This document shows, in pieces, positions 17,695 through 26,415 of a stretch of DNA of 64,000 nucleotides. Where the stretch lies: NCBI GenBank assembly GCA_017546145.1, contig JAFYXN010000005.1, positions 62,001 to 126,000 on the forward strand. The letters run 5' to 3'. The position numbers were made by a program, and so were the translations under genes. How positions within the stretch are numbered: the stretch's first letter is position 1; the number at the start of each line of letters is the position of its first letter. This DNA is from Clostridia bacterium (lineage in GTDB: Bacteria > Bacillota > Clostridia > Monoglobales > Monoglobaceae). The notes under the pieces are model-generated. The model was not told the DNA's origin. It did no database searches and saw only the letters and a program-made list of their open reading frames with translations.

Positions 17695-18399
17695 ATGGCG
17701 TTAAAGTACAAAAGAGTTATGCTGAAAATCAGCGGCGAGGCGCTGGCAGGTGAAAAGGGCTTTGGTCTTGACAATAAGACGGTCACCACCATTGCCGAAA
17801 AAATTAAAGAATGCTCTGAAATGGGCTGTGAAATCGCAATTGTTGTGGGCGGCGGAAACTTCTGGCGCGGCAGAACAGGCGAAGGAATGGACAGAACCCG
17901 TGCAGATCACATGGGTATGCTTGCAACGGTTATCAATTCACTGGCACTGCTTGATGCTCTTGAACAGCAGGGCGTTCCTGCACGTGTTCAGACGGCAATT
18001 GAGATGCGTCAGATTGCAGAGCCGTACATAAGACTCAAGGCTATGCGTCATCTGGAAAAGGGCAGGGTTGTTATTTTTGCCTGCGGAACAGGCAATCCGT
18101 TCTTCTCAACCGACACAACCGCGGCACTTCGTGCAGCCGAGATTGATGCAGAAATCATTCTGCTTGCAAAAAAGGTTGACGCAGTTTATGACAGCGACCC
18201 GCACATTAATCCCAACGCAGTCAAGTTTGATTCGCTCAGCTATATTGACGTGCTTAACCGCGGACTTGGCGTTATGGATTCTACAGCTACATCTCTTTGT
18301 ATGGACAACAATATTCCGATTCTGGTATTCGGTCTTAACGACCCCGACAACATCAAGCGTGCTGTTGAGGGCGAGGAAATAGGAACAATCGTAAAATAA
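17695..18399 (+). CDS. pyrH: UMP kinase
   Basis: The product (234 residues) phosphorylates UMP to UDP and belongs to the amino-acid kinase fold. Family motifs are KISGEAL near the N-terminus, [23 protein letters not shown] and [12 protein letters not shown]. The start is ATGGCGTTAAAG at 17695 with TGGAGA upstream; a longer frame from 17659 has no supporting ribosome site. It opens the conserved order pyrH-frr-uppS-cdsA-dxr-rseP. The usual rpsB-tsf genes are not upstream here; the coiled-coil membrane gene takes that place. Confidence 0.97.
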   Translation: MALKYKRVMLKISGEALAGEKGFGLDNKTVTTIAEKIKECSEMGCEIAIVVGGGNFWRGRTGEGMDRTRADHMGMLATVINSLALLDALEQQGVPARVQTAIEMRQIAEPYIRLKAMRHLEKGRVVIFACGTGNPFFSTDTTAALRAAEIDAEIILLAKKVDAVYDSDPHINPNAVKFDSLSYIDVLNRGLGVMDSTATSLCMDNNIPILVFGLNDPDNIKRAVEGEEIGTIVK

Positions 18400-18419
18400 T
18401 TTGAAAGGTGGAACAATTT

Positions 18420-18962
18420 ATGCAAAATGCAGAAGCAAGAATGGACAAAGCAATAGCTGCTCTTCAGAACGATTTGGCAGCAATCAGAGCAGGCAGAGCA
18501 AACCCTGCAATACTTGACAAGGTAACGGTTGAATACTATGGCGTTCCCACACCTGTTCAGCAGGTTGGAACAGTTGCAGTTCCAGAGCCAAGAACAATTA
18601 CAATCCAGCCATGGGATGCATCAATCTTAGGCGAGATTGAAAAGGCGATTTTGAAGTCGGATATAGGTCTTACCCCCAACAACGACGGCAAGACAATCCG
18701 CCTCAACTTCCCTCCCCTTACTGAGGAAAGAAGAAAAGAGCTTGTTAAGGGCATCTCAAAGCGCGGCGAGGAATGCAAGGTGGCAGTCCGCAATGTCCGC
18801 AGAGATTCGCTTGAAGCCTTCAAAAAGCAGAAAAAAGACGGCGAGATAACCGAGGATGACCTCAAAAATCTTGAAACCAAAATCCAGAAGCTGACCGACA
18901 AGTTTGTTGCAAAGATTGACGAAATTATTGCCGCTAAAGAAAAGGAAATTTTAGAGGTATAA
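18420..18962 (+). CDS. frr: Ribosome recycling factor
   Basis: The 180-residue product splits post-termination ribosomes together with EF-G. Typical segments are the helical N-terminus, LDKVTVEYYGVPTPVQQ, TITIQPWD, NDGKTIRLNFPPLTEERRKE and VRNVRRD. The ATG at 18420 follows AAAGGTGG; a GTG nine bases earlier would sit inside that site. It overlaps uppS by one base (TAATG), which implies translational coupling. Confidence 0.97.
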   Translation: MQNAEARMDKAIAALQNDLAAIRAGRANPAILDKVTVEYYGVPTPVQQVGTVAVPEPRTITIQPWDASILGEIEKAILKSDIGLTPNNDGKTIRLNFPPLTEERRKELVKGISKRGEECKVAVRNVRRDSLEAFKKQKKDGEITEDDLKNLETKIQKLTDKFVAKIDEIIAAKEKEILEV

Positions 18963-19708
18963 TGCCCATGCTGTTTAAAAAACGAAAAATTGCGGAAGAA
19001 ATGGATATGTCAAACATTCCGCAGCACATAGGGATAATTATGGACGGCAACGGACGCTGGGCAAAAAAGCGTGGACTTCCAAGAAGTGCAGGACATCGCG
19101 CGGGCGCCGAAACCCTGAAAAAGATAGTTGTATACTGTAACAAAATCGGAGTTAAAAGTGTTACGGCTTATGCCTTTTCTACCGAAAACTGGAACAGACC
19201 CAAGGCTGAGGTGGATGCTCTTATGGAGCTTCTTTATATGTATCTCGGCCAGGTGGAGGAGCAGTTTGCAGGCACAAACGTTATACTTCGTGTAATCGGT
19301 GACCGCAGTGCGCTTTCCGACAAAATCAACAAGGCGATTGACTATGCCGAAAGCTATACCTCGACCAATACCGGACTTGTGCTGAATGTTGCACTCAACT
19401 ACGGCGGCAGGGACGAAATCTGCCGTGCAGCGCAGCTTGCGGCAAAGGCTGTGGAGACTGGTGAGATAAAGGCGGAGGACATTGACGAGGAGTATATGTC
19501 AAAGCTGATGTATACCAAGGATGTTCCCGAGCTTGATTTGATTATCCGTCCCAGCGGTGAAGTGCGGCTCTCAAACTTCCTTTTATGGCAGGCGGCTTAT
19601 GCGGAGTTTTGGTTTGACAGTATCAATTGGCCGGACTTTTCCGAAAAGGATATGCAGCGTGCGGTGCTTGACTATCAGAAACGAAACCGCAGATTTGGCA
19701 AGGTGTAG
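18962..19708 (+). CDS. uppS: Isoprenyl transferase (undecaprenyl diphosphate synthase)
   Basis: This 248-residue cis-prenyltransferase makes the C55 lipid carrier for cell-wall and surface glycans. The catalytic aspartate is D28 in IIMDGNGRW. Other conserved parts are AYAFSTENW, NYGGRDEI and the C-terminal RPSGEVRLSNFLLWQ. That last motif is usually RTSGEQRLSNFLLWQ, so T to P and Q to V changes are present, but both diphosphate-binding arginines and the serine are kept. It overlaps frr by one base. A hairpin GGCGGATT/AATCCGCC (19782-19801) lies in the 118-base gap before cdsA. Confidence 0.96.
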   Translation: MPMLFKKRKIAEEMDMSNIPQHIGIIMDGNGRWAKKRGLPRSAGHRAGAETLKKIVVYCNKIGVKSVTAYAFSTENWNRPKAEVDALMELLYMYLGQVEEQFAGTNVILRVIGDRSALSDKINKAIDYAESYTSTNTGLVLNVALNYGGRDEICRAAQLAAKAVETGEIKAEDIDEEYMSKLMYTKDVPELDLIIRPSGEVRLSNFLLWQAAYAEFWFDSINWPDFSEKDMQRAVLDYQKRNRRFGKV

Positions 19709-19826
19709 GGGCCGATGCCCACATCGACCCGTTTTCATTGCACCGTGTAGAAAAAAGACAAGTTGTTTTATGATAACATAGGGCGGATTTTTTAATCCGC
19801 CTATTTTGCAAATTGGAGGAATACAA

Positions 19827-20624
19827 ATGAAAACAAGGATTATAACTGCTTTGGTGCTTATACCGCTTTTGGTTGCAGTTTTGCTGTCAAATATCTATAT
19901 TATTTCAGCGGCGGTAACCATTATCTCGGTTATGGGACTTTATGAATTTTTTAAGGCAACCGGTCTTAAAGTGCATAACGGTCTTTGCACTGTGGGATAT
20001 ATTGCGGCAGTTTTGATATGTTCAAGAACATATATTCCGGTATCCTTTTATATGCCGCTTTTCTATATTGGTCTGATTGCGGTTTTTTTCATTATGCTCA
20101 AATGCCACAAGTCGGTTAGTGTCAGCGAGGCAGGACTTTTGATTTTCAGCCTTGTGTATATCCCATTTTTGCTTTCGACATTGATTGATATAAAGGGCTT
20201 GCAGTACGGCACACTTCTTTTGTGGACTGTGTTTATCGGTGCTTTTGCAACCGATACCTTTGCCTATTTCACCGGTGTTTTCCTCGGCAAGCACAAGCTT
20301 TGCCCTGAAATCAGTCCCAAAAAGACAATTGAGGGTTCAATCGGCGGAACACTTGGTTGCATTGTATTTATGCTCCTTTACGGACTTTTGCTCAATAAGG
20401 CGTTTGATATGGATATAAGCTTTGTAAAGCTTGCGGTTTTGGGCGTGATTGTGTCACCTGTTTCGCAGATTGGCGACCTTACCGCGTCAATTATTAAGCG
20501 CAAGTTCGGGGTTAAGGACTACGGAAGCCTGTTCCCCGGTCACGGCGGAATTTTAGACAGACTCGACAGTGTAATTGCGGTTGCTCCGCTGGTTTATATT
20601 TATCTTAATACGGTGGGTATATAA
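19827..20624 (+). CDS. cdsA: Phosphatidate cytidylyltransferase
   Basis: The 265-residue membrane enzyme makes CDP-diacylglycerol, the precursor of acidic phospholipids. It has about seven or eight membrane helices. The C-terminal signature QIGDLTASIIKRKFGVKDYGSL and GHGGILDRLDS is intact, including the metal-binding DRLDS. GGAGGA precedes the ATG at 19827. A weak hairpin upstream might tune readthrough from uppS. Confidence 0.96.
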   Translation: MKTRIITALVLIPLLVAVLLSNIYIISAAVTIISVMGLYEFFKATGLKVHNGLCTVGYIAAVLICSRTYIPVSFYMPLFYIGLIAVFFIMLKCHKSVSVSEAGLLIFSLVYIPFLLSTLIDIKGLQYGTLLLWTVFIGAFATDTFAYFTGVFLGKHKLCPEISPKKTIEGSIGGTLGCIVFMLLYGLLLNKAFDMDISFVKLAVLGVIVSPVSQIGDLTASIIKRKFGVKDYGSLFPGHGGILDRLDSVIAVAPLVYIYLNTVGI

Positions 20625-20636
20625 GAGGAACTACTT

Positions 20637-21779
20637 ATGAACATTTCAATACTTGGCTCAACAGGCTCTATCGGCACACAGGCTTTGGAGGTTGTTGACG
20701 ATTTAAAGGGAATAAAGGATATAACGATTCTTGCAATTACGGGCAACTCCAATGCGGAGCTTTTAGAGGCTCAGGCACGGCGGTATAAGCCACAGCTTGC
20801 GGTAGTTGCAGACGAGACAAAATATAATGATTTAAAGTGCCGGCTTGCCGACACAGATATTACCGTCAGCACAGGCGAGGAGGGTCTTTGCGAGGCAGCA
20901 ACTCTTGACAAATGCGACATGGTGCTTTCGTCAATAGTTGGATTTGCAGGGCTTGTTCCTACAATGAAGGCAATTGAGGCAGGCAAGGACATAGCTCTTG
21001 CCAATAAAGAAACCCTTGTTACCGCAGGCGGTCTGTTTTGTGATGCGGTAAAGCGGCATAAAGTCAGACTTCTGCCGGTTGACAGCGAGCATTCGGCGAT
21101 ATTTCAGTCGCTTCACAGCGGAAACCGCGGCGAGCTTAAAAAAATTCTGCTTACAGCATCGGGCGGGCCTTTTTACGGAAAAACCCAAGATGAGCTGAAG
21201 AATATAAAAAAAGAACAGGCGCTCAAGCACCCAAACTGGTCAATGGGCGCAAAAATTACAATTGACAGCGCAACCCTTATGAACAAGGGTCTTGAAATAA
21301 TTGAGGCCAAGTGGCTTTTTGATGTTGATTTTGATGATATAGAGGTTTTGGTTCATCGTGAAAGCATTATCCATTCAATGGTGGAATTTTGCGATAAAAG
21401 TGTAATTGCACAGCTTAGCCTGCCGTCAATGAAGCATCCTATCCAGTATGCCTTTACCTATCCCCAAAGACTTCCGTCCTCTGACAGTTCGGTAAGCTTT
21501 GCGGATATTGCGTCGCTGACCTTTGGCAAGCCTGATGAAGAAACCTTCCGTTGCCTTGCCCTTGCAAAGCAGGCGGGCAGAATGGGCGGGGTTATGCCTA
21601 CGGTTCTGAATGCCGCAAACGAGGTGGCGGTTGCGGCGTTTCTAAGCGGCAAAATCGGTTTTTTGCAAATAGCGGAATATGTTGAAAACATTTTGAGTAA
21701 ATATGAAAACAGGTTAAATTTCTCGCTTGAGGACATAATAGAAGTTGACAGGTCGGTAAGATTGGAGCATAAACTATGA
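20637..21779 (+). CDS. dxr: 1-deoxy-D-xylulose 5-phosphate reductoisomerase
   Basis: The product (380 residues) converts DXP to MEP with NADPH, the committed step of the methylerythritol isoprenoid pathway. The NADPH-binding start is ILGSTGSIGTQALEV. Metal and substrate motifs follow as LLPVDSEHSAIFQSL, TASGGPF, HPNWSMGAKITIDSATLMNKGLE and EVLVHRESIIHSMVEF. The gene overlaps rseP by four bases (ATGA). Together with uppS it feeds lipid carrier synthesis. Confidence 0.97.
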   Translation: MNISILGSTGSIGTQALEVVDDLKGIKDITILAITGNSNAELLEAQARRYKPQLAVVADETKYNDLKCRLADTDITVSTGEEGLCEAATLDKCDMVLSSIVGFAGLVPTMKAIEAGKDIALANKETLVTAGGLFCDAVKRHKVRLLPVDSEHSAIFQSLHSGNRGELKKILLTASGGPFYGKTQDELKNIKKEQALKHPNWSMGAKITIDSATLMNKGLEIIEAKWLFDVDFDDIEVLVHRESIIHSMVEFCDKSVIAQLSLPSMKHPIQYAFTYPQRLPSSDSSVSFADIASLTFGKPDEETFRCLALAKQAGRMGGVMPTVLNAANEVAVAAFLSGKIGFLQIAEYVENILSKYENRLNFSLEDIIEVDRSVRLEHKL

Positions 21780-22819
21780 TTTGGACGATTGTATTTGCGC
21801 TTATTTTATTTTCGCTTATAATATTTGTGCATGAGCTTGGCCATTTTGTGACGGCACGGCTGTTCAGGGTAAAGGTGCACGAATTTGCGCTTGGCATGGG
21901 CCCCAAAATCTTCTCGCGCGTTAAAGGTGATACCACATACTCGCTCAGAGCAATCCCGATTGGCGGCTTTTGCAGTATGGAGGGCGAGGACGAAAGGTCA
22001 CAGGACGAAGGCTCGTTTTCTGCCAAGCCGTGGTATCAAAAGCTTATAATACTTGCCGCAGGCGCAGCAATGAACGTAATTTTGGGATTTTTAATTTTTG
22101 TTGTATTTGTTTCGCTGTTTTATTCAGGAAGCGGAATCCCGACCGTTACGGTTGATACTGTGCTGGAGCAATCGTCGCTTTACGGAATTTTACAGCAGGG
22201 CGACGAGATTGTTTCAATCAACGGCAAAACCGTAAATATTAAAAAAGATATTGATTTTATTATGCAGCAGTGCGAGGGCAAGGAATGCGAAATTGAAATA
22301 AGCCGCGACGGAAAGCACATTACACAGCTGTTCAAGCCGGTTGCGGCACAGTATTCGGACGGAAGTCCTGCGTATCTTGTGGGCTTTACGCCGGTAGCTG
22401 CAAAGGTCAATCCCTTCACCGTAATCAGAGAAGCGTTTTATCAGACAATATGGATGGGCAAGATTGTATTTGTGTCGCTGGGAATGCTAATCGGCGGCAG
22501 TGCAAGCGTAACCGAAATGTCGGGACCGGTCGGCGTGGTTGACGCAATGAACACCACAGCACAAACCGGCGGCTTTGTGGGGCTTTTGTCGCTTGCGGCA
22601 TTTATCTCGGTGAATATCGGAATAATGAATCTTTTGCCGATACCTGCGCTGGACGGGGGCAGAATATTCTTTGTGATTATTGAGGCAATCCGCAAAAAAC
22701 CTATCCCGCCCGAAAAAGAGGGCATAGTCCACTTCATAGGACTTGTTCTGCTTATGGGTGTAATGGTTTTTGCTACGTGGAATGATATTCTAAGATTAGT
22801 TTCCAGATTAAAAATGTAA
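21776..22819 (+). CDS. rseP: RIP metalloprotease (site-2 protease)
   Basis: This 347-residue intramembrane zinc protease cleaves anti-sigma factors or signal-peptide remnants. The active-site helix carries HELGH (H19, E20, H23), and the second zinc motif is NLLPIPALDGG near the C-terminus. One PDZ domain lies between (about residues 120-185), with VLEQSSLYGILQQGDEI. Four membrane segments are visible. It closes the operon and ends at a strong terminator. Confidence 0.96.
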   Translation: MIWTIVFALILFSLIIFVHELGHFVTARLFRVKVHEFALGMGPKIFSRVKGDTTYSLRAIPIGGFCSMEGEDERSQDEGSFSAKPWYQKLIILAAGAAMNVILGFLIFVVFVSLFYSGSGIPTVTVDTVLEQSSLYGILQQGDEIVSINGKTVNIKKDIDFIMQQCEGKECEIEISRDGKHITQLFKPVAAQYSDGSPAYLVGFTPVAAKVNPFTVIREAFYQTIWMGKIVFVSLGMLIGGSASVTEMSGPVGVVDAMNTTAQTGGFVGLLSLAAFISVNIGIMNLLPIPALDGGRIFFVIIEAIRKKPIPPEKEGIVHFIGLVLLMGVMVFATWNDILRLVSRLKM

Positions 22820-22826
22820 ATATAGG

Positions 22827-22868
22827 AAAAGAAGTCTGACAAAGCTTTCGCCGTCAGACTTCTTTTTG
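22827..22868 (+). terminator. Rho-independent terminator after rseP
   Basis: Perfect 14-base arms AAAAGAAGTCTGAC and GTCAGACTTCTTTT with trailing T residues. Confidence 0.93.
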
Positions 22869-22892
22869 GTAGGGTTTGGTTAAAATCTAAAC

Positions 22893-23048
22893 TTATTTCT
22901 TTTCGTAGCTCTTGCAGAAGTGGGGTATTGCGATTGAATCAGCACTTGTCTTGTCGTGGCTTACTTCAATCTTGTCAAGAGAACATTTATTGCCCTCTGC
23001 ATGATACATACATTCGTTTACGTTGCATTTTACTCCGCTGTTTTCCAT
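22893..23048 (-). CDS. DUF1540 small cysteine-rich protein
   Basis: A 51-residue protein of the DUF1540 type. The core reads CNVNECMYHAEGNKCSLDKI, a pattern of spaced cysteines and a histidine that suggests a metal site. The fourth cysteine is near the C-terminus (HFCKSYEKK). GGAGGTGAG lies before the ATG at 23048; a longer reading upstream has no such site. Members are common in Clostridia and some are linked to sporulation, but the function is not known. It is transcribed convergently toward the rseP terminator. Confidence 0.82.
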   Translation of the reverse strand: MENSGVKCNVNECMYHAEGNKCSLDKIEVSHDKTSADSIAIPHFCKSYEKK

Positions 23049-23144
23049 AAAAAGCTCACCTCCTGAATAAGTTTGCAAATTTAGTATTGCCCGAAATAAA
23101 ATTTTTATAAGTTTTTTGGCGCATAACAAAATAGAAAATTATAC

Positions 23145-23173
23145 TTGTTTTTTATCTTAAATAGTGGTATAAT
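23145..23173 (+). promoter_or_regulatory. Sigma-A promoter for asnA
   Basis: TTGTTT, 17 bases, TATAAT. The leader is about 55 bases with no T-box. Confidence 0.65.
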
Positions 23174-23232
23174 CTCTTTCATAATGGAAAATTTAAAATT
23201 AATGTTTATAAGAAAGGCAATGATTTTTAATT

Positions 23233-24240
23233 ATGTCAGACATAATCAAGCCTGATGGCTATCATTCGTTACTTAATCTCAGAGATACACAGGTTGCAAT
23301 CAAGGCAACAAAGGATTATTTTGAAACCAACCTTGCGCGCGAGCTGCGTCTTACCCGTGTTTCCGCACCGCTTTTTGTGGATGCCGAATCGGGGCTTAAT
23401 GATGACCTTAACGGAACAGAAAGAGCAGTTTCGTTTGACGTTTTAGAAACAGGAAGAAATTTGCAGATTGTCCATTCTCTTGCAAAATGGAAGAGATACG
23501 CACTCAAAGAGTACGGCTTTGGCATTGACGAGGGTCTTTATACCGACATGAACGCCATTCGCCGCGACGAGGAAACCGACAACATACATTCGATTTATGT
23601 TGACCAGTGGGACTGGGAAAAGGTTATCAGCAAGGAAGAAAGATGCACCTCAACCCTGAAACAGATTGTTAAAAAAATTTATTCGGTATTTAAAATGACC
23701 GAAAAATACGTAAACTCTCTGTTCCCTCAGATTGAGCCAAGACTCCCCGAGGAAATTACCTTCATTACGACACAAAAGTTAGAGGATATGTACCCCGGTC
23801 TTACTTCCAAGGAAAGAGAGCACGCAATCGCAAAAGAAAAGGGCGCCGTATTCCTTATGCAGATAGGCGACGTGCTTGCGTCAGGCAACAAGCACGACGG
23901 CAGAGCTCCGGACTACGACGATTGGGAGCTTAACGGCGATATTATATTCTATGATGATTTGCTTGATATACCGCTTGAGGTTTCAAGCATGGGTATCAGG
24001 GTTTCGGAGGAATCCATGAAACGCCAGCTCAAAGCGGCAAACTGTGAGGAAAGAGCGTCAATGCCATTCCACAGAGATTTGCTGGCAGGCAGACTTCCCT
24101 ACACAATCGGGGGCGGAATAGGCCAGTCAAGAATTTGTATGTTCCTGCTCCGCAAGGCGCACATCGGCGAGGTTCAGGCATCTGCGTGGCCGGAGGAAAT
24201 GGTTGAAGAATGCAAAGAAAACGGCATTACACTGCTTTAA
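23233..24240 (+). CDS. asnA: Aspartate-ammonia ligase (asparagine synthetase A)
   Basis: The product (335 residues) makes asparagine from aspartate, ammonia and ATP, and is related to class II aminoacyl-tRNA synthetases. Characteristic segments include [36 protein letters not shown] [27 protein letters not shown], and the C-terminal [18 protein letters not shown]. It stands as a single gene with its own promoter and terminator. It is the ammonia-dependent type, not the AsnB-like cyclase of lasso peptide clusters, in spite of its nearness to a PqqD-like gene. Confidence 0.96.
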   Translation: MSDIIKPDGYHSLLNLRDTQVAIKATKDYFETNLARELRLTRVSAPLFVDAESGLNDDLNGTERAVSFDVLETGRNLQIVHSLAKWKRYALKEYGFGIDEGLYTDMNAIRRDEETDNIHSIYVDQWDWEKVISKEERCTSTLKQIVKKIYSVFKMTEKYVNSLFPQIEPRLPEEITFITTQKLEDMYPGLTSKEREHAIAKEKGAVFLMQIGDVLASGNKHDGRAPDYDDWELNGDIIFYDDLLDIPLEVSSMGIRVSEESMKRQLKAANCEERASMPFHRDLLAGRLPYTIGGGIGQSRICMFLLRKAHIGEVQASAWPEEMVEECKENGITLL

Positions 24241-24247
24241 AATATTC

Positions 24248-24289
24248 GGGTTTAGTGGTCAATCTGACCGCTAAACCCATGTTTTTTTG
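24248..24289 (+). terminator. Rho-independent terminator after asnA
   Basis: GGGTTTAGTGGTCA (24248-24261) pairs with TGACCGCTAAACCC (24265-24278) and is followed by GTTTTTTTG. Confidence 0.92.
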
Positions 24290-24337
24290 TGTAAACTCAC
24301 GAATTTATCAAACAACTGATAAATTTCTAAAAGAGGA

Positions 24338-24366
24338 TTGAAAAATTTATTAAAATAAAGTATACT
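24338..24366 (+). promoter_or_regulatory. Sigma-A promoter for the SLH/HprK-like/PqqD cassette
   Basis: TTGAAA, 17 bases, TATACT, about 55 bases before the SLH gene. No other promoter is evident inside the four-gene cassette. Confidence 0.65.
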
Positions 24367-24420
24367 TATATTTATACTGGAGCTATATATGAGTTCACAT
24401 ACGAAAGGAAGTTTATAGTT

Positions 24421-25347
24421 ATGAAAAAGTTTTTAGCATTGGTTTTGGTATTTGTGTTAAGCCTTGGAACGGTTGCGTTTGCGGCTGACTTTAAGGATAT
24501 GCCCGATGACTGGTCAACCTCCGCGCTTGAAGCGGCAGTTGCAAACGGTCTTTTGGGCGGTAATGGCGGATATATCTATCCTTCAGACAATATGACACGT
24601 GCAGAAATGGCAACAATTATGGTTCGTGCCTGCGGGGCAATTGACGAAGCAAATATCTCAGGCTATACAGATGTTAAGCCCGAGGATTGGTTCTATGCAT
24701 CAATGGCAAAGGCTGTTGCAATGGGCGCATTCACAGGCTCAGACAACAAGCTCAACCCCGAAAGCCCCATTACCAGACAGGAAGCGTTTCTTGTTCTTTC
24801 AAGAGTTTTCGGCCTTTATGCTGACAAAGACGATTTAAAGGCAATAGATGCATTCAAGGACGGCGAAAAGGTTGCCGAATGGGCAAAGGAAGGCGTTGCA
24901 GCTATAATCTCAAGCGGATACGTAGCAGGTGCAGACGGCTACCTCAATCCCCTTAACAATATTTCACGTGCAGAGTTTGCGGTTGTTATGGACAGATTGG
25001 TTAAGTATTATATTGACGATGCAGCAGCAGAAATCCCCACAGACGGAAACGTTATGATAAGAGTCCCCGGTGTTGCGCTTGACAAGCTTGAAACATCAAA
25101 CGTGGTTATTCTGGGTGACGGTATGGGCAAAGAAGACATCACAATTGCTGATGCCAACATGACCGGCAAGCTGGTTGTAAGAGCCGGCAAAAAGGTGTCT
25201 GTATCAGGTAATCTGGGCGGTGTAAGCATTGCGGCATCGGGTATCACTCTTGAAGGCGACCCCCACAAGATTAAGCATATTCATGTATGCAAGGGCAGCA
25301 CCTTCTCAGCACCGCTGATTATGCTTACAGAGCCTTCTGAAAAATAA
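24421..25347 (+). CDS. S-layer homology (SLH) domain protein
   Basis: The product (308 residues) is secreted: the signal peptide ends near VAFA-AD at residue 21. Three SLH repeats follow (about 22-80, 81-140 and 141-200), each with the pattern Y/F-x-D, W-Y/A, then G-G/A-x-x-NP-x-x-x-(S/T)RAE, as in NNISRAEFAVVMDRLV. SLH domains bind pyruvylated wall polysaccharide, and a pyruvyl transferase is encoded at 47 kb. The C-terminal 100 residues are beta-rich with no family I know. The stop codon overlaps the start of the HprK-like gene, so this secreted protein is tied to the downstream cassette. AAAGGAAG precedes the start. Confidence 0.92.
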   Translation: MKKFLALVLVFVLSLGTVAFAADFKDMPDDWSTSALEAAVANGLLGGNGGYIYPSDNMTRAEMATIMVRACGAIDEANISGYTDVKPEDWFYASMAKAVAMGAFTGSDNKLNPESPITRQEAFLVLSRVFGLYADKDDLKAIDAFKDGEKVAEWAKEGVAAIISSGYVAGADGYLNPLNNISRAEFAVVMDRLVKYYIDDAAAEIPTDGNVMIRVPGVALDKLETSNVVILGDGMGKEDITIADANMTGKLVVRAGKKVSVSGNLGGVSIAASGITLEGDPHKIKHIHVCKGSTFSAPLIMLTEPSEK

Positions 25348-26087
25348 TGCAAAAGGCGGAAAGCGTTTTGGGTATAAGCAAAGGAAAGTATTCAATAGCC
25401 GGTCTTAACGTAGGCATGATTCTTCGTGAGGGCGGAATAATTGAAAAACAGGCAAAAGAATATTTGTGTGAATTTGAAGGAGACCCACAACTTGTTGTGG
25501 GTCTTGATGACGAATATCTGACAGCAAAAAACAAGATTGCGCCCAACCTGTCGCGTCTTGAGTGTGAATATATGTGGACGGGTGAGCAGTTCTGTACCAA
25601 GCTCTTGGCGTTTGACGGATTTATGCTCCATGCGTCTGCTGTGGTTTATGAAAATAAGGCGTATTTGTTTTCTGCTCCAAGTGGAACGGGCAAGTCCACT
25701 CACACAACGCTGTGGCGAAAGGTTTTTGGCGAGGATAAGACCTTTATTTTAAACGACGACAAGCCGGTAATCAGGCTTGAAGGCGAACAGATTATTGTAT
25801 ATGGAACGCCGTGGAGCGGTAAAACCGATTGGAACAAAAACGTAGGTGTTCCGCTTCAGGGTATATGCTTTCTGCAGCGCTCCAAAGACAATTGGATTGA
25901 ACCGATTTCGGCAAAGGACGCCGCGTTTGGGATTCTCAATCAGACCATACGTCCGCAGGACAGCGGAAGTATGTCAAAGCTGCTTGAGCTTTTGGACAGA
26001 CTTCTTCAAAAGGCAACGGCATATAAGATGGGTTGCAATATGGAGGACGAAGCGGCGATTACAGCATACAGGGGTATGAACCCTTAA
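25347..26087 (+). CDS. HprK-like P-loop kinase of a PqqD-type cassette
   Basis: The 246-residue protein has an HPr-kinase-like fold: the segment LLAFDGFMLHASAVV, Walker A APSGTGKST (110-118), LNDDKPVIR (135-143) with an Asp pair, and GTPWSGK (153-159). It is shorter than true HprK and lacks its N-terminal domain. The same kind of protein accompanies PqqD-like genes in RiPP loci, where one studied branch phosphorylates a lasso precursor. The start overlaps the SLH stop codon (TAATG) and has no strong ribosome site, so translation is probably coupled. The window's HPr carries Lys instead of Ser46, so it is an unlikely substrate. Confidence 0.82.
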   Translation: MQKAESVLGISKGKYSIAGLNVGMILREGGIIEKQAKEYLCEFEGDPQLVVGLDDEYLTAKNKIAPNLSRLECEYMWTGEQFCTKLLAFDGFMLHASAVVYENKAYLFSAPSGTGKSTHTTLWRKVFGEDKTFILNDDKPVIRLEGEQIIVYGTPWSGKTDWNKNVGVPLQGICFLQRSKDNWIEPISAKDAAFGILNQTIRPQDSGSMSKLLELLDRLLQKATAYKMGCNMEDEAAITAYRGMNP

Positions 26088-26119
26088 AAGCTATTTTGGA
26101 AGAAAGGTATGTATGGCTT

Positions 26120-26386
26120 ATGAAAATCAAAGCGGACTATATGCTTCGCAGTGTGGCAGGTCAGAACGTGGTTGTTCCCATAGGCAGTGCCGCACTGGAT
26201 TTCAACGGAATGATAAACCTCAACGAAAGCGGAGCGTTTTTGTGGAGGGCAATGGCAGAAGATGTCACCGAGCAGGCTCTTGTTGATGCTCTGCTTGCAG
26301 AGTATGACGTTAACCCTGAAGTTGCAAAGGCGGATGTTGGCGCATTTATCAAAAAAATGCGTGAGGCAAACCTGATACAAGAATAG
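26120..26386 (+). CDS. PqqD-family (RRE-like) protein
   Basis: The protein has 88 residues. The order VVVPIGSAALDFNGMINLNE, ESGAFLWRAM and a C-terminal three-helix winged part (VTEQALVDALLAEYDVNP...) is that of PqqD, the peptide-binding chaperone of ribosomal-peptide maturation. The ATG at 26120 follows AGAAAGG; a longer reading into the upstream gene has no site. It sits between the HprK-like kinase and the S24/S26 peptidase. No radical SAM enzyme or obvious precursor peptide is found next to it. Stand-alone PqqD proteins also occur near polysaccharide genes, so a peptide substrate is not certain. Confidence 0.88.
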   Translation: MKIKADYMLRSVAGQNVVVPIGSAALDFNGMINLNESGAFLWRAMAEDVTEQALVDALLAEYDVNPEVAKADVGAFIKKMREANLIQE

Positions 26387-26415
26387 CCAACAACCACTTA
26401 AAGGGGGAACACCTT

